Shown: positions 55,853 to 64,000 of the stretch, piece after piece
Position numbering within the stretch: the first letter of the stretch is position 1
How the letters are laid out: every line of letters starts with the position of its first letter
DNA from: Cyanophora paradoxa
Lineage: Eukaryota; Glaucocystophyceae; Cyanophorales; Cyanophoraceae
NCBI GenBank assembly: GCA_004431415.1
Contig: QPMI01000499.1
Span: forward strand, 1-64,000
Length of the DNA: 64,000 nucleotides
Reading direction: 5' to 3'
Position numbers and translations under genes: made by a program
Notes under the pieces: generated by a model
Database searches by the model: none
What the model was told of the DNA's origin: nothing
Seen by the model: only the letters and a program-made list of their open reading frames with translations

Positions 55853-56398
55853 ATGGAAGGCCGAAGCCGCAAGCGTCAGCTCGACGCCGGCGACGTCGAC
55901 GTCGACGTCGACTGCGAGAGTGGAGACGTCGACAAGGAAAACCTTGGGGGCCAGCCCGCGGTCGCCAAACCGGCAATCCCGTCCTCCAAGCGTGCTCGAG
56001 CTTGCATCGGAGGAGGGAGCGGGCAATTGCAACCTTCTCGGAGCCTGAGCCTTCTCGGTGCGCAAATTTGGTCCTGCCCGCGGCCGGACAGCCCGGAAAT
56101 TCGAAAATCTCCGGCTCGCCGGCTCCGCGCGCTCAAGATCTTGAATTCGTGCACGTGGTCGATATCGATCGATATCTGATCATGACAGTCCGTTACAACC
56201 GCAGAAGTTTCGAATTCTACAGCCCGGTCGTCGACGTCGACGTCAGCGGCGAATGCAGCGACCCCTGCCTTCAGCATCTACGCTTCGGCAGCCGCGGTGG
56301 GGAACTCGAGCGCGCATTCCGCAAATTCGAAGCCGATTCCTGCAGACACTTCTGAGCCCGTATTTTCGCGGGAATCCTGTGAATCCTCTTCCAGCTAG
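55853..56398 (+). CDS. Possible small KEN-box protein (doubtful)
   Basis: An ORF from ATG 55853 reads 'MEGRSRKRQLDAGDVDVDVD', then '..GDVDKENLGGQPAVAKPA' and 'SSKRARACIGGG'. The basic, KEN-box-bearing start looks like a cell-cycle regulator N-terminus. A second possible exon after a CATGACAG acceptor (~56187) reads 'SVTTAEVSNSTARSSTSTSA' and '..IPADTSEPVFSRESCES', with TAG at 56396-56398. The donor linking them was not identified, and I recognise no domain. It may be the 5' part of a longer gene or no gene at all. Confidence 0.3.
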
Positions 56399-58214
56399 CG
56401 CTGCAGCCGCAGTCGCAGCCGCCCATCCGTATTCAAATTCAGCACCCGATGGTGTACACACAGCCGCTCCAGCGATTGCGGCGCCTGTCGCATGCATGAT
56501 TATCGTGCATGCGGAGCTAGATAGTGCAGCCTTCGTGCTGCTAGATGCTAGTGCAGCCTACGTGCTGCTAGGGCCGACGTCGGCGTCAGTACGCCTCGGC
56601 CACCTCTTATTATAGCTAATACGGGTACGCCGGGCCTGTCCGGGTACACATCATTCATTAGGGATACAGTGTTACTTGCAATACTACAGAAGCGACAGCG
56701 ATCCCTCGTGATCCACTGAGCCCCGTCGAGCCACGCTCGACCGGGAGCCTCCCCGCGTGCTTCCCCACTAATCCCGCACGCGACAGGCGCCACTGCTCGG
56801 AGCTGAATCTTTAAGGGTCAGGTCGGGTCGCTCGCGATCCCGCCTTCGCGCGCGCCGCGCACGCTCGCCGTAGCATCGTAGTGTCATTTCCACACGTTTA
56901 GCTCACAGTAAGCTTCCGGTCAACCCCGGTCGCCGAAAAGTGAGGGCCTGCGTTCCGGTGACCCCGGAGACTGGCTGGCTTGAGTTCTTTAATCGGAACT
57001 CTTGCCCTGCGTGCTGAAGAGCTGGCTGCGCGCCGCGCTAGAGCCGAGTCAGCCGACCGCCCTCGTGCGCGTCGAGCCGCCGAAGTTCCCCTAGGATTCG
57101 CGTACCCCGACCTGGAGAGAAAGTAGGTGGCGGGCTCCTGCCCGCTGGGCGCCTCTCCGGCTGCCGCGAATCGCCTCGGTGGCGCCTCCATCCCTCCTTT
57201 AGCTGGTTAGCCGCGCGTCCGTTAGGAATCCGCTCCGTGGGTCGGTTCGGCGAGCCACTCCAGCGGACACCAGCGGCGGCTTTAGCAGCTGCTCTCTCGT
57301 TCAGCCCAAGCACTTCTCTGCGGTAGCGATCGGCCGCCCGCGGCTATGGGGTCGGCGACCTGCGCTGCGCCCGCGCAGATGATCGCCGGTCGTGTGAGTG
57401 CACGCCCGCGTCGCGGCCGTGGGCGTCGTGGCCGCACAGATGCTTGGATTCCTGGCGAGGCGACGTGCTTCTGAGCACTCGGGCGGCCCGGGGCCTCCCA
57501 ACCCCCGCTGCAGCGGATTCCGCGTGCGCACGCGCGCCAGCTGGAGGAGGTATCTCTCGGCCGAGGAGCACAGGTCGCCGGCTTCGGCCGGCGATGCTGT
57601 GCGCCCGCCGGTTTTCACCCGGGCTCTCACGGGCTCCGGTTTCCGGCCCTCCCTGGGGTTAGCTGGCTTTGCTCCCTTAGTGCGCATCTTCCCTATCAGA
57701 TGGAGGGCTATAGTTCAGGCTGCGCGGCTCCAACCCCATATCCTCGCTTATACCTGGGTTCTCTCCTGTAGGCTCCCACGTCTTGAGGGGGGGTTATGGT
57801 TGCTCTGTCCTGATTTGGCTCTCTAGGTAGGAGTAAGTAGCGTTGCTAGGTGTGTGTAGGTCGCTTTCCTCAGTACAATAGCTCCACCCTGTCCGGTTTC
57901 TGATGGCTAGCATTGCGCCTTAGCCTAAATTGTTACCTTTCGACATGACACAGTCAGACACCCCAGTTACATCACTAGCTGTACTGTCTCGGTGTGTGCG
58001 AATTCAGTGATGGAAGCCGAAGTTCCCCTAGAGGGCAACTTTGTGCCATCGCCGATCCCTGGCCTGCGAGCCTGGATCGTGCTCCGGTGTGTTGCGTAAG
58101 CAGCATATCGTCGCCTGTGCCGTCGAAATCCCGCGTTTTACGCGGCGACTCGGCCTCAAAGAGCTTCGTGCTCAAATTTGATCTGTCTTGTACTTGCCAC
58201 TGTGAAAGCCTGCC
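56399..58214. other. Long non-coding region before the Gag-like ORF
   Basis: About 1.8 kb with GTGCAGCCTTCGTGCTGCTAGATGCTAG-type short repeats at 56520-56570 and several GC-rich patches, ending in a T-richer leader (57690-58210). The leader of the retroelement probably lies at the right end. I found no copy of this region at 62-64 kb, so no long terminal repeat of the outer element can be assigned. Confidence 0.45.
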
Positions 58215-58996
58215 ATGTCGCGGCTTCCGGTTGAGCTGCCGACGAGCGAGCGCGATCGCATGATCGCACTCAACTCGTCTGCACCCACGAGCGGCGTGGC
58301 CGTTCAGCAGATGACTGCTGCGGCGCCCACAGTTGATGCGAAGGGCTTGCCCTCCATCACTCCGCTGTCTGCGAACCCTACCATCGAAGAAGTCGATGAG
58401 TGGCGCCAGCAGATTAGCACTTTCGTCTCCACTCAGGTGCATAAGTATGCGTACGAGCCCGAGGGAGACAGCTGGACCAAAGTTGAAGCGCTTGGCGGCT
58501 TCATGGTCTCGCAGCTTTGCAAGGGCTCGCTGCGCTCTCAGCTGCAGCGCATGCGCGACCAGCTGAATGACACCAAGGCTTCTCTTGCCGCTCAGCGCGC
58601 GCGTCTCGCCGTGCTGGACGCCCTGCCTGCCGAGGCCCGGCTCCCCGAGACTGAGATTGAAATCCTCCAGCTTGAGGCCACGATCGCACGCCTCGACGCT
58701 GAGATTGCTGAAGGCCGCGATACCTTCCAGCGCGCTCCCGGCGTTGAGAAGTATATCATTTCGCGCGTGACGAAGGGCCTGCCCCACGTCGCCGAGGCCG
58801 CGATCAATTCCGCCTATACCGGCGAGGACCCGCTGACGTGGGTGAACTGGATCGCCCCGCATGTGCGCCACACGTGCCCGTTGGGCAAATCCTATTCGGA
58901 GCACCGTGGCACCTGATCACCGTGATTGGGAATGCGCTCTCGCGCCGCCAGACCGGGCTTGACCCGCAGTATGATAATTACGACGTTCGCGCGGCG
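58215..58996 (+). pseudogene. Gag-like protein, N-terminal part
   Basis: From ATG 58215 ('MSRLPVELPTSERDRMIALN') the frame runs to a TGA at 58914-58916. It holds a helical middle ('IEEVDEWRQQISTFVSTQVH'), a coiled-coil-like Leu-rich stretch ('LETEIEILQLEATIARLDAE'-type, ~58640-58710) and '..DPLTWVNWIAPHVRHTCPLG'. Just before the stop, the -1 frame continues sensibly as 'ILFGAPWHLITVIGNALSRR' and 'LDPQYDNYDVRAA' up to the insertion at 58997. So there is a frameshift at about 58875-58900, either a mutation or ribosomal; no classic slippery heptamer is present. I recognise no exact family. Confidence 0.6.
58993..58996 (+). repeat. Target-site duplication, left (GGCG)
   Basis: GGCG lies directly before the left 203-bp repeat. 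The same four bases follow the right repeat at 61288-61291. With one copy removed, the Gag reading frame is continuous. Confidence 0.6.
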
Positions 58997-59199
58997 TATT
59001 ATTGGTGTTGTTGGGCCCGCTCTGCTGTGCTGTGGCTGCCCAGCTGTGCTCCCAGCCCGTGCGCTACACGCGAGATTGCCCCGAGGGGTGGTGGGGCTGT
59101 ATTGGGAGCCGTGGTGCGGTCCCGGAGGGTACAGCGAGACTACTGACTGGGGTACATGGTACGAGTGGCTCGACTCAGTGGGAAACCAGGCTGGCAACA
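58997..59199 (+). repeat. Left terminal direct repeat (LTR-like), 203 bp
   Basis: Begins TATTATTGGTGTTGTTGGGC and ends GGCTGGCAACA. Within it, TGTTG near the start and CAACA at the end form short inverted ends typical of LTRs. Identical to the right repeat over all 203 bp. Confidence 0.85.
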
Positions 59200-61084
59200 T
59201 CTCCCTCACTGGTAAGACCACGTCCACGTGGTCCACATCGAAACGGCAACGACTACGCCCGCGTGGTCGGGGCCGGGACGGAAGCCGCCTAGGCCTGGCA
59301 ATGAACCAAGGGCCAGAAGAGGGACAACTCTCAAAGGCCGTCCGAAAGATCGAGGGGTACGCCGAGGGAACGAGGGGTACAGGGATCTCCCTCACTGGTA
59401 AGGTGAAAGCTACCGGGGGGGATCTCCCTCACTGGTAAGGATGAAGCCACTACGGAACTGCACGAGAAAGGACAGGGATGAGAAAGAACCCGCTATCCAG
59501 GGCAGCAGCAAGGCACGAGGTCTGAAGAGGCCAAGCCACTGATGGGACCCTGGGGGCCATACAGAGAGGCACCGGCACTTGCATCCCACAGCAAGAGACC
59601 AGGCAGAAAACCACCACCCGACGGGAAAGGAAATGGGAAGACTCAAAAGAGGAATGGAGAACGGCAAAGGATGCAAGGGGGCAGGGCCCGGGGGAGATCG
59701 ACGTCGGGGTACAGCACGTCAGCGACGGGGAGGGGCGGCTCGGGCAATCACGGGGCCATCTTGAAGCCTCGATTGCGAGCGGCCGCATCTGAGCAAGACA
59801 GCAAGAGGGATCGGTCAGAGCCATCCTTCCGCAGGGGCCATCACTCAGGCGGGAGGCTAGCAGCTCGGGACCGGCGAGGCAACTCTCTTCGGGGCTCCAA
59901 CGGGCCATGGCAGGCTATGCGACTCATCGGATACATCATCCGGGATTGGAAGGGGCAACGCCGCATCGGATACATCATCCGTGGGCCATCGGGCAGCGAT
60001 AAGGGTCACGACTGAACGGCGCGGGGGCCGGACTCCCAGTCGGTTGCGACAGACTCTCAGTCGGAAGCAATATAGACTCTCAAGGCTCATAGACTCTCAA
60101 GGCGACTGGCATGGGTAGCCGAGTCGCGGGACACGCATAGATGGTTCCCTTCTAAGAGCGAGTCTCGGGGGGCGAGCTGCTAATGCGATGGAAAGAACGA
60201 GAGAGAGCGTATCTTCAGCGTGAAGATGTAGCTTGGTCGCCGCCTCCAGTCCGTATGCGCAGGTCCGGGCGATCGCGGCCAAGTGCGCGCCGGTCTGGTT
60301 GGGCGGACTCCCGGGACGCACAGCACTCGCAGACAGCGCTCGCCTTTGGCGCCCTTGCTCACGCGCGCGGAGCGCGGCGTGCTGGGTCGCTGAGGCACGC
60401 AAGCCGAGGCTCATGCCGGAATCACCCGGCCTCCGATGCGCGATGGCGCTGATCGACGTGGAAATGACACCAGCCAGGGCTCATGAGGGATGGAGGAGTT
60501 GATCAAGGGGTGGGCGCGCGGGTCTGGTTACGGCTATCACCGAAAACCATGGCTCCCCCACTCAGGCGAACCTCCCATATTGAGCGACCCATGGCCGGCA
60601 CCTCGCTAGCATCTTCGGCTAGATAGATGACCGGTCGGAAGGGCGCGTCACGTAGAACATTGATACATGTGCTGTGGTGTATCAATGCGACGTCCACTTT
60701 TGCAAAAAAAAAAAAGTGGAAATGACACCAGCTCTCGATCAGGCGGCACGGATTGCGCTGGAATCACCCAGCTGCCAAGGCTGCTGCAGGCGGCACGGGA
60801 ATCACCCGACGGTCCGACGCGGTCCAGCGCGCAAGGGCGAGGGCCGGTCGCGGGGCATCACCCGGTGCTGCTGCTGACGAGCACATCGCTGCGGTCGCGG
60901 TTGGGATCGCCGTCTTCTTCTCCTCCCTCCGCTTTTGAAGATTCGGCCTCCGTGCCGATTGTCCCTCCTTCTCGTAGTCCAGCGATCGCGCGCACTCTCC
61001 ACCATGTAGAATCCACGGACTCTCCACCGGCGCATGGACGTCCGCAGCGTCCGTCGACGGGGCCAGCGGCTGTCCCGGCGAGGG
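59200..61084. other. Interior of the nested element, non-coding
   Basis: Contains three copies of a TCTCCCTCACTGGTAAG motif (59200, ~59388, ~59420), a CGGATACATCATCCG duplication (59927-59985), AGACTCTCA repeats (60050-60100) and a GTGGAAATGACACCAGC duplication (60459 and 60716). No frame gives a recognisable protein. Confidence 0.6.
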
Positions 61085-61287
61085 TATTATTGGTGTTGTT
61101 GGGCCCGCTCTGCTGTGCTGTGGCTGCCCAGCTGTGCTCCCAGCCCGTGCGCTACACGCGAGATTGCCCCGAGGGGTGGTGGGGCTGTATTGGGAGCCGT
61201 GGTGCGGTCCCGGAGGGTACAGCGAGACTACTGACTGGGGTACATGGTACGAGTGGCTCGACTCAGTGGGAAACCAGGCTGGCAACA
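61085..61287 (+). repeat. Right terminal direct repeat (LTR-like), 203 bp
   Basis: Identical to 58997-59199. Followed by the GGCG target duplication at 61288-61291 and then by the rest of the Gag frame. Confidence 0.85.
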
Positions 61288-61291
61288 GGCG

Positions 61292-62065
61292 CTCTGCGCG
61301 CGCCAGAACGAAACCACCATGACGTACATTCTGCAGGCGCTCCGCGCGGAGTACGCGCGTTATGGGGCCACGCTCACTGCCCTGCGCGTCGAGAAGATTT
61401 TCGAGGAGCAGTGCGACCGCCACGGTCGCCGGACCGTGCGCCTGCTGCAGGAGCCGTCCCAGGAGACTGAGCCCTCGGCAAAGCGCTCCAAGGGGCCGGC
61501 CGGCTTCAAGGCTCCGCCGTATGCCGGCGACGTGGATGCCACGCCAATTAAGGCTGTGAAGCCTGCAGCTGCAGCAGCGGCTCCTGCTGAGGCTGGGCGT
61601 GACCCCCCTCCTGCAGCTGATCGCGAGGCCCGGTCCCTCGTTTCTGCACATGGGTCCTCTTGGGCCGTGCAGTCTAGCTCGCCAGGCGCCCTTGCCGCTG
61701 TGATGCAGCGCATGGCTGAGCTTGGGTACCCTCAGTACCCTCCGGCTGAGTGCTGGAACTGTGCTGGCGACCCCAGTGTCCCAGCCTCCGAGCGCCTTCA
61801 CTGGGCTTTCCTCTGCCCGAAGCGCCCCCCGCACGCCCCCCGCCACCCCTGGGTGCGGAATGACCAGGCGGGTGCCCCAGCTGAAGCGTACGACGAATCG
61901 TACGACGATTCATACAACGATGAGTATGAGGATGAAGCGGCAAACGAGGTCTGCGGTCGCTGCGGCGACACCGGGCACCACCACAGTGCCTGCCCCGACC
62001 CGCCGACTCGTGCCAAGGGCAAGGCCCCTCTGGCCCTGCCGGCGCCTGCTCCCACGGACGAGTAA
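61292..62065 (+). pseudogene. Gag-like protein, C-terminal part with two zinc knuckles
   Basis: Continues the Gag frame after the insertion ('LCARQNETTMTYILQALRAE', 'TALRVEKIFEEQCDRHGRR'). A Pro/Ala-rich linker leads to two Cys/His clusters. The second, 'CGRCGDTGHHHSAC' (~61950-61995), is a standard CX2CX4HX4C zinc knuckle for nucleic-acid binding. The first, 'CWNCAGDPSVPASERLHWAF' then 'LC' (~61750-61815), has the same ends but a 12-residue middle (CX2CX12HX4C). An acidic Tyr-rich repeat 'AYDESYDDSYNDEYEDEA' lies between them. Stop TAA at 62063-62065. This half lacks a start of its own; it depends on the N-terminal part. Confidence 0.7.
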
Positions 62066-62270
62066 AACTCTCTCTGGGCCTGGCCGGCTTGGGCAGCCGC
62101 CAGAGCAAGGCCCTGAAAATTTTGCGAAGCACCGCGAAATTTTTCGCCAGCCCCCGGCCTTCTGCGAAAGCGCCGGCGTGTCGCTGTAGTATAGCGGCCA
62201 GTATACCTGCCACGAGCGGGCTGTACATTTGTACATTTGTACATAAACTCTTGACGTCGGGGACGACGTT

Positions 62271-62835
62271 TTCCGAGAAGAGGAGTGAGGTGACGAGCCG
62301 TGAGCTCGCGCCTCCCGAGGCCTGACCTGGGCCGGCCGTACCCTAGCAACGGGTACAGCGCTTTCCGAGAGGAGGAGTCCCTCCTCTCTCTCTCGCGATT
62401 AAGAGTGTGAGTGGGCCCCGGTGCGCATCTAGCAGCCGCGCAGTGCGCGAGCACGCGATGATCATGAGCCCCTTGTAAATTTGTAAATATTTGCAAATAT
62501 TGGCATCCGGTTCGCCCTCTGCGCGAAACCGAGCGTCGCGTACCCCTCCGGGAGGGTACAAGTCTTCCGAGAGGAGGAGTCCATCCTCTCTCGCGAAGCG
62601 AGCCCTGGAGCTCGCTGAAGAGGCGGCCCAACGCCCTGAGGCACGCCGGTACACACCCCACCGGGCGGCTCGGTTGCCGCCGCGGTCGTCAGTCTTCCGA
62701 GAGGAGGAGTCCCTCCCCCCCTCGAGGAGCCGATCACGAAAGGAGCAGATCGCTGCCTCAAAGAGCGCCTGTGCACGCCCCGACGAGCTGCCTGGCCGCG
62801 GCCGCAAGTGTCTGTCTTCCGAGGGGAGGAGTCCC
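62271..62835 (+). repeat. Five copies of a TTCCGAGAGGAGGAGTCC hairpin motif
   Basis: The motif occurs at about 62271 (TTCCGAGAAGAGGAG), 62363, 62575, 62695 and 62817. The 62363 copy can fold into a 9-bp stem (GAGAGGAGG with CCTCCTCTC) and an AGTC loop. Others keep most of the stem. The spacing is 92 to 212 bp. Confidence 0.7.
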
Positions 62836-63679
62836 ACTTGCGGATCCCCTGATGAACGCCCTGACTGGCCTCCGAGCCGTCACGGCTGCACGATTGTGAA
62901 AGTGGGAGGCCGACGGCCCCACTGTGCATGCAGCTGCCTTCGGCTTTGGCCGATCGCGAGCTTCGGCGAGCTGAGCTGCCGAGCTCAAACGTGAGCTGAG
63001 GGGGCTTGGCCTGCAGCCCGCCTAACGCTGCAATAAAAGCTCCAGCGAGGCTCGCAAGTTGCGGCCCGCCCAAGAGAGCTGAAGATGGGCGAGGAGCCTC
63101 ATGGCCCCGTCTCATGCAATTGAAATTGCAAGGAGCTCCGGATTCCGCAAGGCCCGAGAGTCTGCGGCGGGAAGCTGCCTTCGCACGTGCTGAAAGTAAG
63201 AGGCCGCGGCCCAAGGCCCGTGCCCGCTGCACGCTGCTCCGTCGAGCCCCAGCGAGGCTCTCAGCCTGCGCTAGGGAGCTGATCATGACGACGAGTGCGC
63301 TGAAAGATGCGGCCCTTGGCCCCATCGCGCGCTGGAGCTGAAGCGCTCCGAGACGTGATCCGCGAGCCCCGAGCTCGGGATCCACTCTCAAAGAAAGCTC
63401 GACGCCCGAGGCGATCGCGAGACGCCTGGCCCAGCGCTTGGCCGCGCGTCGTGAGCTTGACAGGCGGCCTCTCGAGCCCCTGCAAAATTTGTGAGCCTCC
63501 GAGCTCCAAAGAAGGGCGAGCCTGAGGCCATGGTGCCCTCGAAAGCTCGAGCCCGAAGCAAAGTCCTGGCCCGCGGCGCGCTCTGCGAGACGGTCAGGCC
63601 GCTGGCACTGGCCCCGAGCCTGGCGCAGCGACGGCTCCATTGCGAGCCTGGCAATTATGAATTCATTGCAATTGAATTC

Positions 63680-63876
63680 AAGTCCTGGTAACGCCCGCCG
63701 AGTTGGCATCCAGGCGGCGCGCTGCGGCCACGAGCCGAGCGTGTGACGGGCATTATTGCCCCGCCCATCGTGAGCGAATGAAGTCCTGGGGACGCCCGTT
63801 CAGTTGGCATCCAGGCGGCGCGCTTCGACTCGACGTCGAGCGACGCGACGGGCAGACTCGCCCTCCGCCCATAGTG
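63680..63876 (+). repeat. 101-bp tandem repeat, two copies
   Basis: Copies start at 63680 and 63781 with AAGTCCTGG. Both contain CAGTTGGCATCCAGGCGGCG or a close variant and end near GTGAGCGA. They differ in the middle (GCGGCCACGAGCC versus TCGACTCGACGTC). Confidence 0.7.
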
Positions 63877-64000
63877 AGCGACGGGCCGGGGCTTGACGAC
63901 CCCGATCTTGGCGCGTTCCTGACGAGAACGGCGCGACGGGGCTAAACGACCCCTGGGCCCTATATATCCTGAATCGAAGTCCCAGTGAATGGGCGGTCGG

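Larger units (their letters stand above)
58997..61287 (+). mobile_element. Nested non-autonomous LTR-type element, 2291 bp
   Basis: Bounded by two identical 203-bp direct repeats (58997-59199 and 61085-61287) and by GGCG on each side. It sits inside the Gag frame. The 1885-bp interior has no supported ORF, a run of 13 A near 60705, and short internal repeats. Right after the left repeat, 'TCTCCCTCACTGGTAAG' occurs, and again at about 59388 and 59420. A primer-binding site is not certain. There is a short purine stretch (GGCGAGGG) just before the right repeat. Size and lack of coding sequence fit a TRIM-like element that must be moved by another element's proteins. The identical repeats point to a recent insertion. 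Confidence 0.75.
58215..64000 (+). mobile_element. Gag-bearing retroelement, interrupted; boundaries unresolved
   Basis: The two halves of a Gag-like protein (58215-58996 and 61292-62065) belong to one element that has taken up a second element (58997-61287). No reverse transcriptase, protease or integrase is seen up to the window end, although ~1.9 kb follows the Gag stop. It is therefore either a Gag-only, non-autonomous element or its pol lies outside the window. Left and right ends could not be placed; 58215 is the ORF start and the window end is the limit given here. Confidence 0.55.
62066..64000. other. Repeat-rich non-coding tail
   Basis: No supported gene in 1.9 kb. It holds the hairpin repeats described separately, GTACATTT repeats at 62232-62252, many GAGCTC/GCGAGC words, and a 101-bp tandem repeat at the end. 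It is probably the 3' part of the outer retroelement or another repeat. Confidence 0.5.

Noticed and set aside
58838-59438. Protein-like frames across the left 203-bp repeat as part of Gag
   Set aside because: The same 203 bp also occurs at the right end of the insertion, and leaving the insertion out restores a continuous Gag frame, so the repeat is not Gag coding sequence.
60667-61470. Open frame inside the nested element as a possible transposase
   Set aside because: Composition is Ser/Pro/Arg-rich, there are no catalytic motifs, and the frame runs into the right terminal repeat.

Overview
This is a nuclear window from a GC-rich, intron-dense eukaryote, most likely a unicellular alga or related protist. 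The evidence is 15 or so genes split by many short (about 50-120 nt) spliceosomal introns on both strands, plus families such as NECAP, NEK kinase, EF-hand/WD40 cilia-type protein, ER 3-hydroxyacyl-CoA dehydratase and (S)-ureidoglycine aminohydrolase. I cannot fix the lineage from sequence alone. Many introns begin GTACCC or GTGCG instead of GTAAGT, at least one is GC-AG, and their pyrimidine tracts are mostly runs of C, so they appear as poly-G on the opposite strand.

Region 1 (1-12247) is a head-to-tail array of a ~3.8 kb unit: three copies plus a truncated fourth. The array also runs off the left edge. Each full unit carries a 24-bp perfect palindrome, a cluster of seven GCGATCGC octamers, a GC-rich minisatellite of three ~330-350 bp subunits, and an exon series homologous to the middle of TCF25/Nulp1. 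Copies 1 and 3 have different single-base frameshifts, so copy 2 is the best preserved. The array stops abruptly beside the 3' end of a NEK-type kinase gene.

Region 2 (12.3-55.1 kb) is ordinary single-copy gene space. In order it holds: NEK kinase (-), F-box/LRR acidic protein (-), rhodanese TSTD2/TrhO-like protein (-), nucleoside 2-deoxyribosyltransferase-like tail-anchored protein (+), EF-hand/WD40 protein (-), PRPP synthetase (-), EEF1AKMT4-like methyltransferase (+), AMN1-type LRR protein (-), a two-TM Cys-repeat protein (+), ureidoglycine aminohydrolase with a signal peptide (-), HACD/PAS2 dehydratase (+), a membrane-anchored HtrA/Deg protease (-), NECAP (+), a third LRR-like protein (-) and a GT77-like glycosyltransferase (+). 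Two pairs are closely divergent (39856/39895 and 21915/22083) and probably share promoters. Functions are mixed housekeeping; I see no operon-like pathway.

Region 3 (55.1-64 kb) is poor in genes and rich in repeats. It contains a doubtful small KEN-box ORF, then a Gag-like retroelement with two zinc knuckles. That Gag frame is split by a 2291-bp insertion bounded by identical 203-bp direct repeats and an apparent 4-bp target duplication (GGCG). Taking the insertion out puts the two Gag halves back in one reading frame. This is a nested, recent, non-autonomous LTR-type insertion. No integrase or reverse transcriptase is visible. The last 1.9 kb holds repeated hairpins and a 101-bp tandem repeat.

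I found no convincing wholly new system. The best leads are the TCF25 satellite array with its octamer cluster, the GTACCC splice sites and the nested element.
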